DNA of 53,100 nt from positions 1-53,100 of the forward strand of contig JAUVZF010000021.1 of assembly GCA_030602705.1 (NCBI GenBank), given 5' to 3'. The stretch comes from Planctomycetota bacterium (GTDB lineage: Bacteria; Planctomycetota; Phycisphaerae; FEN-1346). Below are positions 9,136-17,656 of the stretch, in pieces; the stretch's first letter is position 1, and each line of letters starts with the position of its first letter. The position numbers and the translations under genes were made by a program. Under the pieces are notes generated by a model. It worked only from the letters and a program-made list of their open reading frames with translations, did no database searches and was not told the origin of the DNA.

Positions 9136-9411
9136 GACTCTCGCCGCCAGCCCCCCTGACTTCCACATAGGTTATCATGCCGCCCCTCCCTATTACGTGA
9201 AGCAAGCCACGTGGCATGAGACGCTCCGCGCTGCCATCGTTCACCAGTTTTGCGCGGTGGGTGGGGACACCCGCCGCGCACACTTGCTTGGGCGGCGGCC
9301 CGCCACCGGCCGCGGAAGACCAAAAGCACACTGGCATTGCGCCGGCTTCTCACTACACTGGTGCTGGAACCTTGGGGGATGTCGTGCGGCGCTTCGGCCG
9401 CCCGTCAAGCC

Positions 9412-9455
9412 GATGGCGGTTCCGCGCCGGGGATAAACCCCGGCGCTACGGCTGT
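9412..9455. repeat. GCGCCGGGG-ATAAA-CCCCGGCGC hairpin repeat
   Basis: A strong hairpin (CGCCGGGG, loop ATAAA, CCCCGGCG) preceded by GATGGCGGTTCCG. The same unit appears in tandem at 43741-43975 and as an inverted pair at 47598-47683. Confidence 0.7.
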
Positions 9456-9521
9456 TCGGAAACACTTTCTCGCTCCTGCTTAGAGGCGCAACGACAGCAT
9501 CACACGGTAAGGAGGCATCAG

Positions 9522-11093
9522 ATGAAACACGGAGTCAGCCGGCGCGAGTTCCTGAGAACGCTTGGTCTGGGCGCAGCAGCCTTGGCGGTTCCGGCCTGTA
9601 GTCCCGGCGTCCGACGGGCCTCTGCCGCGCCCGCCGCCGGGCCCAACATCCTCTTCGTCTATAGCGACGACCACGCCTACCAGGCGATCAGCGCGTACGG
9701 GTCGAAGGTCAACAAGACGCCCCACATCGACCGTCTTGGACGCGAGGGCATGCGGTTCGATGAGTGCTACGTCACCAACTCCATCTGCGGACCCATGCGC
9801 GCCGTCGTCATGACCGGCAAGTACAGCCACCTGAACGGCTTCTGGCGAAACGGTCTCCAGTTCGACGTTGCCCAGCAGACGTTCCCGAAACTCCTGCAGA
9901 GGGCCGGCTACCAGACGGCCATCATCGGCAAGTACCATCTCGGCCGCAAACTCAACCCCCAGGGGTTCGATTACTACGAAATCCTCATCGGCCAGGGGCC
10001 GTACTACAACCCGCCCATGCGAAAGATCGGACACGAGCAGCCCGTCAAGCACACCGGATACACCACCGACATCATCACCGACCTGGCGCTGGAGTGGCTC
10101 AAGAACGGCCGCGACAAGTCCAAGCCCTTTATGCTCATGTACCAGCACAAGGCCCCGCACCGCAACTGGCAGCCCGGGCCGAAGCACCTCACGATGTACG
10201 ACGGCGTCACCATCCCCGAACCCGACTCCCTCTTCGAGAATTACGAAGGCCGGCCCACAGCCGTCAAGACCCAGGACATGACGATCTCCAAGACGATGAA
10301 CCGCAGCGACCTCAAGTTGACGCCCCCGCGCGGCCTGACGCCCGAGCAGCGCAAGCCGTGGGACGCCGCCTACGGCCCGAAAAACAAGAAGTTCGAGGAA
10401 GCCAAACTCCAGGGCAAAGACCTCGTCCGCTGGAAATACCAGCGGTATATCAAGGATTACCTGCGGTGCATCGCCTCTGTCGACGACAACCTCGGCCGCG
10501 TCCTGGAGTACCTCGACTCCAGCGGCCTCGCCGCCAACACCATCGTCATCTACTCCTCCGACCAGGGCTTCTACCTTGGCGAGCACGGCTGGTTCGACAA
10601 GCGATGGATCTACGAAGAGTCGCTCCGGACGCCGCTGCTCGCGCGCTGGCCCGGCGTCATCAAGCCCGGCAGCGTCAACTCCGACATCGTCTCGCCGCTC
10701 GACTTTGCCGAGACGTTCCTCGCCGTGGCCGGGGCCGGGATTCCCGACGACATGCAGGGCCGCTCCATCCTGCCGCTGCTCAAGGGCCACACGCCCGCCG
10801 ATTGGCGCAAGACCCTCTACTACCATTACTACGAGTTCCCCGGCGCCCACCGCGTCCGCCGACACTACGGCGTGGCCGACCGCCGCTACAAACTCATCCA
10901 CTTCTACGAGAAGAACGTGGACGAGTGGGAACTCATTGACCTCAAGGCCAACCCCGGCGAGAACCGCAACTTCTACGGCGACACCGCCTACGCCGACGTC
11001 CAGGCCCGCCTACACAAGGAACTCCGGCGCCTCCGAAAACGCTACAAGGTGCCGGACGCGGACCCCGACGCGGCTTCACGCAAACGGCGCTAG
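9522..11093 (+). CDS. Tat-exported sulfatase (type I, formylglycine-dependent)
   Basis: The start at 9522 is set by TAAGGAGG seven bases upstream and gives 523 residues. The N-terminus is a Tat signal ([11 protein letters not shown]7-R8, then an alanine-rich stretch and a cysteine). The sulfatase fold begins with [11 protein letters not shown], whose aspartates bind calcium. The modification motif is Cys89 in SICGPMRA. The family usually has C-x-P-S-R, so the methionine in the fourth position is unusual, while Cys, Pro and Arg are kept. Cys89 would need conversion to formylglycine. GKYSHLNGF and GKYHLG are further family hallmarks, and the length is typical. The enzyme should remove sulfate esters from a carbohydrate outside the cytoplasm. 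It heads the exported carbohydrate module that runs to 17.6 kb. Confidence 0.94.
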   Translation: MKHGVSRREFLRTLGLGAAALAVPACSPGVRRASAAPAAGPNILFVYSDDHAYQAISAYGSKVNKTPHIDRLGREGMRFDECYVTNSICGPMRAVVMTGKYSHLNGFWRNGLQFDVAQQTFPKLLQRAGYQTAIIGKYHLGRKLNPQGFDYYEILIGQGPYYNPPMRKIGHEQPVKHTGYTTDIITDLALEWLKNGRDKSKPFMLMYQHKAPHRNWQPGPKHLTMYDGVTIPEPDSLFENYEGRPTAVKTQDMTISKTMNRSDLKLTPPRGLTPEQRKPWDAAYGPKNKKFEEAKLQGKDLVRWKYQRYIKDYLRCIASVDDNLGRVLEYLDSSGLAANTIVIYSSDQGFYLGEHGWFDKRWIYEESLRTPLLARWPGVIKPGSVNSDIVSPLDFAETFLAVAGAGIPDDMQGRSILPLLKGHTPADWRKTLYYHYYEFPGAHRVRRHYGVADRRYKLIHFYEKNVDEWELIDLKANPGENRNFYGDTAYADVQARLHKELRRLRKRYKVPDADPDAASRKRR

Positions 11094-11134
11094 CGCTGTG
11101 TGACCGCTCATCTGCCGGGTGCCACGGGCGGCTT

Positions 11135-11275
11135 GTACATGTTTAGCCAGGTGGCACGGCCCCTGCGACCGGGTGGCACGGCCCTTGGGCCGTGCAGCCA
11201 CGCGCAGCGTGACCGTGTGCTGCTCGGCGCGACCCGGCCCACGGCCGCGGCTTCGCCGCTGCCGTGCCACCCTCC
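11135..11275 (+). repeat. degenerate TIR plus GGTGGCACGG palindrome repeat
   Basis: It begins with GTACATGTTTAGCC, a degenerate form of the 14-base terminal repeat seen at 26186 and 31781, followed by GGTGGCACGG. It ends in CTGCCGTGCCACCC. The interior matches the repeat at 1581-1807 and the interior of the element at 31781. No right terminal repeat is visible. It fills most of the 293-base gap after the sulfatase gene. Confidence 0.7.
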
Positions 11276-11319
11276 CAGCTGGGCTGGGACCTCCAAAACG
11301 TTAGTGCACCCTAAACCGA

Positions 11320-11348
11320 TTGCATCGCCGGGCCAATTCGGGTATTCA
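11320..11348 (+). promoter_or_regulatory. weak candidate promoter for the second oxidoreductase
   Basis: TTGCAT, 17-base spacer, TATTCA, about 32 bases upstream of the ATG at 11387. The -10 box is poor, so confidence is low. Confidence 0.25.
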
Positions 11349-11386
11349 GACTAATCTGGCACACTACCGCTGAAAGGAGTCCGGAC

Positions 11387-12733
11387 ATGGCTCAACCCGT
11401 CCCGCCAGTCTCATCCTCCGGTGGACCCTCTGATGGTTGCCGCGTGTCGCGCCGGAAGTTCCTCGCCGGCGCTGCGGCCGCGCTGGCGGCCCCGTACGTC
11501 GTGCCCGCCTCGGTCTTTGGAGCGGGCGGCCGCGCGCCGCCGAGCAAGCGAATCACCATCGGGTCTATCGGCGTCGGCGGACGCGGGTCCGGGCATGTCA
11601 ACACCATGCTGCGCCGGGGCGACGCGCAAATCCTGGCCGTCTGCGACCCGTTTGAGAAGAAGCGCCAGGGCGCGCGCAAACGGGCCGAGAGCCGATACGC
11701 CGATCTGGCCGGCAAAGGCGAGTACAAGGGATGCCTGGCGACGAGCGATTTCCGCCAGATCCTCGCGCGCCCGGACATCGACGCCGTCATCATCGCCTCG
11801 CCGGAGAACTGGCACCCGCTGCACGCCGCCATGGCCGCCGCCGCAGGGAAGGACATCTTCTGCGAGAAGGCCCTCTCGCTGACGGTTGCCGAAGGCCGCG
11901 CCCTCTGCGAGGCCGTCCGACGCCATGGCCGCGTGTTCCAGATCGGCACCCAGCAGCGCTCCAGCCGCAACTTCCGATTCGCCTGCGAACTGGCACGCAA
12001 CGGATACCTCGGCCGCGTTCACACGGTCGAGGTGGGCGTGCCCGGCGGTCGTGCCCTGCCGACGGCCAAGCCGAAACCCGTCCCGCCCGGTCTGGATTAC
12101 GACATGTGGTTGGGACCCGCCAAATACACGCCGTATAACGATCTGAAGTGCTCCTACAACTGGTACTTCATCTACGATTACTGCGCCGGGTGGATCCAAT
12201 CGTGGGGCGTCCATCACGTCGATATCGCCCTGTGGGGCGCGCCGAGCCTTGGCGAAAAGCCGCTCGAGATCGAAGGCACCGCCGTCTTTCCCAAGGAGGG
12301 CCTCGCCAACACGTCCATCACGTGGCAGGTCAAGGCCAGGACACCCGACGGCCTCACCCTCAGTTTCTCCGACAACAAGCACCTCAAGCAGGGCTGCCGC
12401 TTCATCGGCACGGAGGGCTGGGTGCACGTCAGCCGTGGCGGCATCCAGGCCGAGCCGCCCTCGCTCATCAAAGCCACGATCAAGCCCGGCGAAGAGCACC
12501 TGGTCGTCTCGGGCAGCCATCACGGCAACTGGCTGGAGTGCATCGAGACACGCCGCGACCCCGTCGCGACCGTCGAGGCCGGCCACGCCGCCACCACGCT
12601 CACGATCGTCTCGGATATCGCCACGCGCCTCGGCCGCAAGGTCACCTGGAACTGGCAGGCCGAACGCTTTGAGAACGACGACGCTGCCAACCGAATGCTC
12701 AGCCGGCCGATGCGCCCGCCGTGGACCATGTAA
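11387..12733 (+). CDS. Tat-exported Gfo/Idh/MocA-family oxidoreductase
   Basis: This protein has 448 residues, with GAAAGGAG eight bases before the ATG. The Tat signal is SRRKFLAG (R22-R23) followed by an alanine-rich segment. The nucleotide-binding motif is G62-x-G64-x-x-G67. In the catalytic signature the usual EKP reads E160-K161-A162, so the lysine is kept while the proline is replaced. The second half has the DYCAGWIQSWGVHHVDIALWG stretch shared by exported planctomycete members. It probably oxidises or reduces a sugar hydroxyl outside the cytoplasm. It is followed by a HEAT-ThuA fusion, a TIM-barrel isomerase-like protein and a second ThuA protein, which suggests one catabolic route. 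It is paralogous to the oxidoreductase at 154-1434. Confidence 0.94.
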   Translation: MAQPVPPVSSSGGPSDGCRVSRRKFLAGAAAALAAPYVVPASVFGAGGRAPPSKRITIGSIGVGGRGSGHVNTMLRRGDAQILAVCDPFEKKRQGARKRAESRYADLAGKGEYKGCLATSDFRQILARPDIDAVIIASPENWHPLHAAMAAAAGKDIFCEKALSLTVAEGRALCEAVRRHGRVFQIGTQQRSSRNFRFACELARNGYLGRVHTVEVGVPGGRALPTAKPKPVPPGLDYDMWLGPAKYTPYNDLKCSYNWYFIYDYCAGWIQSWGVHHVDIALWGAPSLGEKPLEIEGTAVFPKEGLANTSITWQVKARTPDGLTLSFSDNKHLKQGCRFIGTEGWVHVSRGGIQAEPPSLIKATIKPGEEHLVVSGSHHGNWLECIETRRDPVATVEAGHAATTLTIVSDIATRLGRKVTWNWQAERFENDDAANRMLSRPMRPPWTM

Positions 12734-12754
12734 CCGATGGCACCCGAGTGTGCC

Positions 12755-12776
12755 ACGGCCGGTCTTGTCCGGCCGT
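12755..12776 (+). terminator. hairpin after the oxidoreductase gene, no T tract
   Basis: ACGGCCGG, loop TCTTGT, CCGGCCGT starts 21 bases after the stop codon. It is preceded by a smaller TGGCAC/GTGCCA hairpin. No T run follows, so it may be an mRNA 3'-end or processing structure rather than an intrinsic terminator. Confidence 0.3.
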
Positions 12777-12806
12777 GAGCACGTACGCCAGATTGAGGTC
12801 AATGAC

Positions 12807-15512
12807 ATGAAACGTTGGATTCAACTCAGCGGCGCCTTGGCACTTGTGTGCTTGGCTGGTTCGGCCTGGGCCGCACAGCCGCAGGCACAGACGTCGGTCG
12901 AGGAGGCCTTCGAGCAACTCAAGGCCTACGAATACGGCCAGAATCGCCGGCCGCTCGCCATGCTCGAACTGGCGATCGTGCGCGCCACCGCCGATCCCAA
13001 GCAGGGCCGCAAGATGGCCGCACGCCTGGCGGCGATCCTCACCGACGCCAAGACCACCCTCGCCGCCAAGCGGTTCGCCTGCCAGCAGTTGCAGGTCCTC
13101 GGCGCCGAGACCCACGTGCCACTGCTCGCCGGGATGCTCGATACGGCCGAGACGGCCGACATGGCCCGCCGCACGCTCGAAACGATCCCCGGCGAGGCGG
13201 CGGCCAGGGCGCTTCGGGCGGCGCTGGCACGACTCAAAGGCCGACCACTCGTCGGCGTCATCAATTCGCTCGGCGTCCGACGCGACGCGAAAGTCACGGA
13301 TGCCATCGCGAAATTGCTTCGGAGTTCGGATCCCGACGTGGCGGCTGCGGCAGCCGTGACACTCGGCAAGATCGGAACCGCCGACGCCGCCGCGGCACTC
13401 CGGAAGGCTCAGGCCGGAGCCCGTGCCAAACAACTCGCCGTCGTTCGCAATGCCGCCCTTCGCTGCGCCGAGCATCTGGCAGCCGCCGGCAAGGCGGACG
13501 ACGCCGAGGCGATCTATCGTCGCCTGTGGCAATCGAAAGCGGGCGTATCCTGGCGCCTGGCCGCACTGACGGGCCTGGCCAGGGCCTGTCCGGACAAGGC
13601 GGCTCCGCTCCTCGTCAAAGCCTTCGGCGGCAAGGACCCCCTGCTCCAGGCCGCCGCCGCGAACCTGCTCGTCCAGACTCCCGGCAAGGCCGCCACGACT
13701 GCCATCGTGGAACAACTCAGCCGCGTGGATGCCCGTCGCCGGGTGCTCCTGCTCGATTCGCTCGCCGCACGCGGCGACGCTTCGGCGAAGGACGCCGTGG
13801 CCAAGTTCATCGATTCCAAGGACGAGGCGGTCCGCGTTGCGGCCGTCCACACGGTGGCGGCGTTGGGCGATGCGTCGGACGTCGCGCGCCTCGTGGCCCT
13901 GGCCGGCGGCGAGCGCGGCCCGGTTGGGCAGGCGGCACGGGTGGGCCTGGAACGCCTGTCGGGCGAAGGCATCGAGAAACGACTGATAGACATGGCCGCA
14001 AAGGGCGATCCGGCCACGAGAGTCGAGGCCGCCCGCGCAATCGCCGCACGACGAACCCCCGGCGCCACGCCCGCCCTGCTCCAGGCGGCGGCCGACAAGA
14101 ATGAGACCGTCCGCCTGGCGGCGCTCGACGCCCTGGCAACGGTTGGCGGCGCGGCGGTGTATCCGAAACTCATAGATCTGATGATGGGGCGGTCAACCAA
14201 GGAGGTCTGGGAGGCCATGCTGCGGGCCGTCTCGGCGATCGGCAAACGCATCGCGGACCCCGAGAAGCGCGTGCGACCCGTCGTCGAGGCACTTCCTCGC
14301 TCGCCGGACCCGGTGAAGGTGGGCCTGCTCCGCGTCTTGGCCGGCTTCGGTGGTCGGGAGGCGCTCGATGCCGTGCGGCGGTCCCTGAAGTCTGGGGAGG
14401 CGCGTGTGCGCGACGCCGCCGTGCGGGCCCTGGCAAGTTGGCCGGACGCCTCGGCCGCGGCCGACCTCTTGAACGTCGCCAAAGATTCTGACAGTGCAAC
14501 GCACCGGAACCTGGCACTGCGGGGGTACCTGCGCCTTGCGCGGGCGGCAAAGGACAAAGCCGCACGCCTGAAGATGCTCGAGCAGGTTCGACCCGTCGCG
14601 ACGACGGCCCAGGCGAAGAAGATGCTCCTGGCGGCCCTGGCCGACGTGCCCGACCCCGCCGCGCTGGAGATGGCGAAATCGTTCCTCGATGATTCCCAGG
14701 TCAAGGCCGAAGCCGAACTGGCCGTCCGCAAAATCACCGGCGCGATGAAGCCCAAACGCCGCGGCGGCAGCGGGAAGCCGCAGCCCAACTCCAGCCCGCC
14801 GATGCCGCAAGTCAAACCGTCGGCAAAGACCGGGAAGGCCGGCACACGCATCCTTATCATCACGGGCATCGACCACCCCGGCCACAAGTGGCGGCAGACG
14901 ACACCCGTGCTCAAGGAGGCGATCGAGAAAGACCCGCGCCTGGCCGTCGACGTGGTCGAGGACCCGAACTTCCTGGCCTCGCCCAGGCTCCACGATTACG
15001 CCGCCATCGTCCACCACTGGATGAACTGGAAGGCGGCGGCACCGGGGCCGGCTGCCCGCGAGAACTTCCGCCGGTTCGTCACGGGCGGCAAGGGGCTGGT
15101 GGTCGTCCATTTCGGGTGCGGTGCGTTTCAGGACTGGCCCGAGTTCGTCAAGATCGCCGGCCGCGTCTGGGACCCGAAACTGCGCGGCCACGACCCGCGC
15201 GGGCCGTTCCGCGTCGAGATCGCCGACACCGAGCACCCCATCACGCGCGGCATGAAACCGTTTGAGACTCACGACGAACTCTACACGTGTCTGGCGGGCG
15301 ACGTGCCCATCCACGTCCTGGCCACCGCGCGGTCCAAGGTGGACAAGAAGGTGTATCCGATGGCGTTCGTCCTGACGTGCGGCAAGGGACGCGTGTTCCA
15401 CTCGGTGCTGGGCCATGATGTCAAGGCGTTCAGCGCGCCGCAGGTCGGCGAACTCTTCCGCCGCGCGTCCGCCTGGGCGGCAGGGCTGCCGCCTGTTGCG
15501 CGCGGCAAGTAG
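12807..15512 (+). CDS. secreted HEAT-repeat protein with C-terminal ThuA-like domain
   Basis: The ATG at 12807 follows GAGGT by seven bases and gives 901 residues. Residues 1-23 are a Sec signal peptide ending AWA. Residues about 60-640 are alpha-helical HEAT-type repeats with the usual alternation, for example DPDVAAAAAVTLGKIG and DEAVRVAAVHTVAALGD. A proline- and lysine-rich linker leads to a ThuA-like domain from about 678: GTRILIITGIDHPGHKW, VVVHFGCGAF, and the C-terminal GRVFHSVLGHD. ThuA-like domains have a glutamine-amidotransferase-like fold and are implicated in 3-keto sugar metabolism (ThuA/ThuB of trehalose use); HEAT arrays normally mediate binding. The fusion suggests a large exported scaffold or enzyme acting with its oxidoreductase and isomerase neighbours. 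The catalytic activity is not established. Confidence 0.9.
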   Translation: MKRWIQLSGALALVCLAGSAWAAQPQAQTSVEEAFEQLKAYEYGQNRRPLAMLELAIVRATADPKQGRKMAARLAAILTDAKTTLAAKRFACQQLQVLGAETHVPLLAGMLDTAETADMARRTLETIPGEAAARALRAALARLKGRPLVGVINSLGVRRDAKVTDAIAKLLRSSDPDVAAAAAVTLGKIGTADAAAALRKAQAGARAKQLAVVRNAALRCAEHLAAAGKADDAEAIYRRLWQSKAGVSWRLAALTGLARACPDKAAPLLVKAFGGKDPLLQAAAANLLVQTPGKAATTAIVEQLSRVDARRRVLLLDSLAARGDASAKDAVAKFIDSKDEAVRVAAVHTVAALGDASDVARLVALAGGERGPVGQAARVGLERLSGEGIEKRLIDMAAKGDPATRVEAARAIAARRTPGATPALLQAAADKNETVRLAALDALATVGGAAVYPKLIDLMMGRSTKEVWEAMLRAVSAIGKRIADPEKRVRPVVEALPRSPDPVKVGLLRVLAGFGGREALDAVRRSLKSGEARVRDAAVRALASWPDASAAADLLNVAKDSDSATHRNLALRGYLRLARAAKDKAARLKMLEQVRPVATTAQAKKMLLAALADVPDPAALEMAKSFLDDSQVKAEAELAVRKITGAMKPKRRGGSGKPQPNSSPPMPQVKPSAKTGKAGTRILIITGIDHPGHKWRQTTPVLKEAIEKDPRLAVDVVEDPNFLASPRLHDYAAIVHHWMNWKAAAPGPAARENFRRFVTGGKGLVVVHFGCGAFQDWPEFVKIAGRVWDPKLRGHDPRGPFRVEIADTEHPITRGMKPFETHDELYTCLAGDVPIHVLATARSKVDKKVYPMAFVLTCGKGRVFHSVLGHDVKAFSAPQVGELFRRASAWAAGLPPVARGK

Positions 15513-15528
15513 CAGTGCCCGTTAGCCG

Positions 15529-15578
15529 CCCGTACGGGCGCGTGCCGTTGAGTCGTTTGTATCGCCGTCGATGCAAAC
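15529..15578 (+). repeat. CCCGTACGGG palindrome and a pre-RBS hairpin
   Basis: CCCGTACGGG lies at 15529-15538. A second hairpin, GTTTGTATCG, loop CCGT, CGATGCAAAC, lies at 15555-15578 and ends two bases before the GAGGAGGAG ribosome binding site of the next gene. It could modulate translation or mark an RNA processing site; there is no T tract. Confidence 0.5.
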
Positions 15579-15590
15579 GAGGAGGAGACC

Positions 15591-16577
15591 ATGAAACGCC
15601 GGGATTTTGTCAAGGTGGCAGGGCTGGGGGCAGCAGTCAGTCAGGCGCTCGGCGGGCAGGCTTGCCTCGAGCGCGGTAAAGCACCGTTCTCCAAGAAGGA
15701 GGTGGCCATGAAACTCGGATTTCACACCGACGCGTTCAACACGGCGTATTTCAGTTTCGAGAAGTGCCTCGAGTGGGCCAAGGCCAACGGCGTCCACTGG
15801 ATCGAGTGCGGTCTGATCGACGGCGTCAGTTGGATCCACGGCCTCGGCTACCAGCCGCACGTCGCCATGTACGAGGACCCGGCCCTGCTGCGGAAGAAGA
15901 TGGAGGGGTACGGCGTTGCGTTCTCGCAGGTGGACGCCGCCTACCCGCTCTCCGGCAAGGACGGTCCCGTGCGCGGCGTTCCGTACGTGCTGAACGCCAT
16001 CCGGTGGGCCAAACTCATCGGGTGCCCCTGCGTCGATACGACCGACGGCCTGCACGCGCCGCCTGACCTCAAAGACGCCGAGGCCATGGAGATCATGCGC
16101 GGTTGCTACGAGCAGATCATCGAGGTGGCCGAGGCCCACCAGATCACCATCAACATCGAGCCGCACGGCTACTTCACCACCAACCCCGACCGGATGGCGG
16201 AGATGCTCGCGTTCTGCGACAGCCCGTACCTGCGGATGAACATGGACACGGGCAACACGTTCATCGCCGGCCGCGACCCGGTCGAGTTCCTCAAGCGGTT
16301 CATCGACCGCCTGAACCACGTGCACATCAAGGACGTGTCGGAGTCGCTGGCGGCGGCAGTCCGCGGGAAGGATACGGGCATCGCCGTCAGCCAGTGCGCC
16401 CTGGGCGACGGCGTCAATGCCGACAACATCCGCCTGTGCCTCGAGGTCCTCCGCGACCACGGTTACACGGGGGTCCTCTCGATGGAGTGCGAAGGACAGG
16501 GCGGCCCGATGATCGAACGGTCGCTCGCGTGGATGCGCAAAACGCTGGCCGAACTACAGATCCCGATTGAGGGATAG
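15591..16577 (+). CDS. exported sugar phosphate isomerase/epimerase-like TIM barrel
   Basis: This 328-residue protein belongs to the xylose-isomerase-like TIM-barrel (AP endonuclease 2) superfamily. The N-terminus KRRDFVKVAGLG is Tat-like. The barrel starts at MKLGFHTDAFN. Metal-ligand candidates are in INIEPHGY (Glu), MNMDTGNTF (Asp), NHVHIKD (His, Asp) and LSMECEGQ (Glu), at the usual strand ends. Such proteins isomerise, epimerise or eliminate from keto sugars. GAGGAGGAG precedes the ATG at 15591. A second ATG at 15708 starts exactly at the barrel and has its own AAGGAGG, so a cytoplasmic form without the signal is possible. The next gene begins 6 bases downstream, which implies one operon. 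Confidence 0.88.
   Translation: MKRRDFVKVAGLGAAVSQALGGQACLERGKAPFSKKEVAMKLGFHTDAFNTAYFSFEKCLEWAKANGVHWIECGLIDGVSWIHGLGYQPHVAMYEDPALLRKKMEGYGVAFSQVDAAYPLSGKDGPVRGVPYVLNAIRWAKLIGCPCVDTTDGLHAPPDLKDAEAMEIMRGCYEQIIEVAEAHQITINIEPHGYFTTNPDRMAEMLAFCDSPYLRMNMDTGNTFIAGRDPVEFLKRFIDRLNHVHIKDVSESLAAAVRGKDTGIAVSQCALGDGVNADNIRLCLEVLRDHGYTGVLSMECEGQGGPMIERSLAWMRKTLAELQIPIEG
15693..15710 (+). promoter_or_regulatory. internal ribosome binding site and ATG, possible second start
   Basis: AAGAAGGAGG at 15693-15702 is followed after five bases by ATG at 15708, in frame with the barrel protein and at the first barrel strand. As a ribosome binding site it is at least as good as the annotated one. It could yield a 289-residue form without the Tat-like leader, or mark the ancestral start. 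Confidence 0.45.
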
Positions 16578-16583
16578 CCGCCG

Positions 16584-17564
16584 ATGGCGCCCACGCCTAC
16601 CATTCGCCTGCCGCTGGTTCGGTTCCTGGTAGTTGTGCTTCTCGGCGCGCTAGCCGGCGCCTGTGCGGCCGGGCAGAGCGGCCAGAAGGCCGCCGGCTCG
16701 CCGCGAGCCAGGAAGATCGTCTTCGTCACCGGCCGCCCGAGCCACGGCTACGGAACGCACGAGCACTACGCCGGATGCGTGCTCCTGGCCGGACGCCTCC
16801 GCGAGAACGTTCCCGGCATCCGGACGGTCGTCCACCGCAACGGGTGGCCGAAAGACCCGGCCGCCTTCGACGGCGCCGACGCCATCGTCATCAACTGCGA
16901 GGGCGGGGGCGGCCACGTCGTTATGAAACACCTCGACCAGGCTGGCGCGCTCTTGAAGAAGGGCGTGGGCCTGGCGTGCCTCCACTACGCCGTCGTCGTC
17001 CCGAAAGGCCCGCCCGGCGACCTGCTCAAGAACTGGATCGGCGGGTACTTTGAGACGAACTGGTCGGTCAACCCGTTCTGGGTGGCCGAGTTCAAGCACC
17101 TGCCGGAGCATCCGATCGCGCGCGGCGTCAGGCCGTTCACCATCAAGGACGAGTGGTACTACCACATGCGGTTCCAGCCCCAGATGAAGGGCGTCGCGCC
17201 GATCCTGACGGCCGTCCCGCCCGACGACACCCGCCGGCGTAAAGACGGCGCGTACTCCGGCAACCCGCACGTCCGCGCACGGATGGGCATGCCGGAACAC
17301 GTGGCCTGGGCGTACGAGCGGCCGGGCGGCGGCCGCGGCTTCGGCTTCACCGGCCTGCACTGGCATTGGAACCTTGCCCACGACGGCTTCCGCCGCATAC
17401 TGCTCAACGCCATCGTGTGGATTGCCGGGGCCGAGGTGCCGCCGGGCGGCGTACCGTCCAAGCGGCCGACGCTCGACGAACTCCAAACGAACCTCGATTC
17501 GCCGCAGCCGAAGAACTGGCAGCCCGAGCCCGTCCGCAAGATGATCGAGGGGTTCAACCGCTGA
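16584..17564 (+). CDS. secreted ThuA-like domain protein
   Basis: This 326-residue protein has an N-terminal hydrophobic signal (FLVVVLLGALAGAC). Cys27 could make it a lipoprotein, though the lipobox LAGAC is not ideal. The mature part is a ThuA-like domain: KIVFVTGRPSHGYGTHEH, DAIVINCEGGGGH, LACLHYAVVVPKG, DEWYYHMRF, and a C-terminal GFTGLHWHWN before the closing helix. It is paralogous to the ThuA end of the HEAT fusion upstream but stands alone. ThuA acts with a Gfo/Idh/MocA partner in 3-keto-trehalose metabolism in rhizobia (family knowledge). Here an oxidoreductase, an isomerase-like barrel and two ThuA proteins are neighbours, so a 3-keto sugar pathway outside the cytoplasm is a reasonable inference. 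Confidence 0.88.
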   Translation: MAPTPTIRLPLVRFLVVVLLGALAGACAAGQSGQKAAGSPRARKIVFVTGRPSHGYGTHEHYAGCVLLAGRLRENVPGIRTVVHRNGWPKDPAAFDGADAIVINCEGGGGHVVMKHLDQAGALLKKGVGLACLHYAVVVPKGPPGDLLKNWIGGYFETNWSVNPFWVAEFKHLPEHPIARGVRPFTIKDEWYYHMRFQPQMKGVAPILTAVPPDDTRRRKDGAYSGNPHVRARMGMPEHVAWAYERPGGGRGFGFTGLHWHWNLAHDGFRRILLNAIVWIAGAEVPPGGVPSKRPTLDELQTNLDSPQPKNWQPEPVRKMIEGFNR

Positions 17565-17656
17565 TCCTCGGCGCGCAGGCCGCGCCCAGGTCTCGAAACC
17601 GTGGAGGTCGTCCATGGCGCCCAAGCGGGTATGATGTCGATCAAGGGGGAAATCGG

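Noticed and set aside
9216-9521. N-terminal extension of the sulfatase by about 100 codons
   Set aside because: It reads through repeats and places the Tat signal in the middle of the protein; the ATG at 9522 has TAAGGAGG and an N-terminal RR motif.
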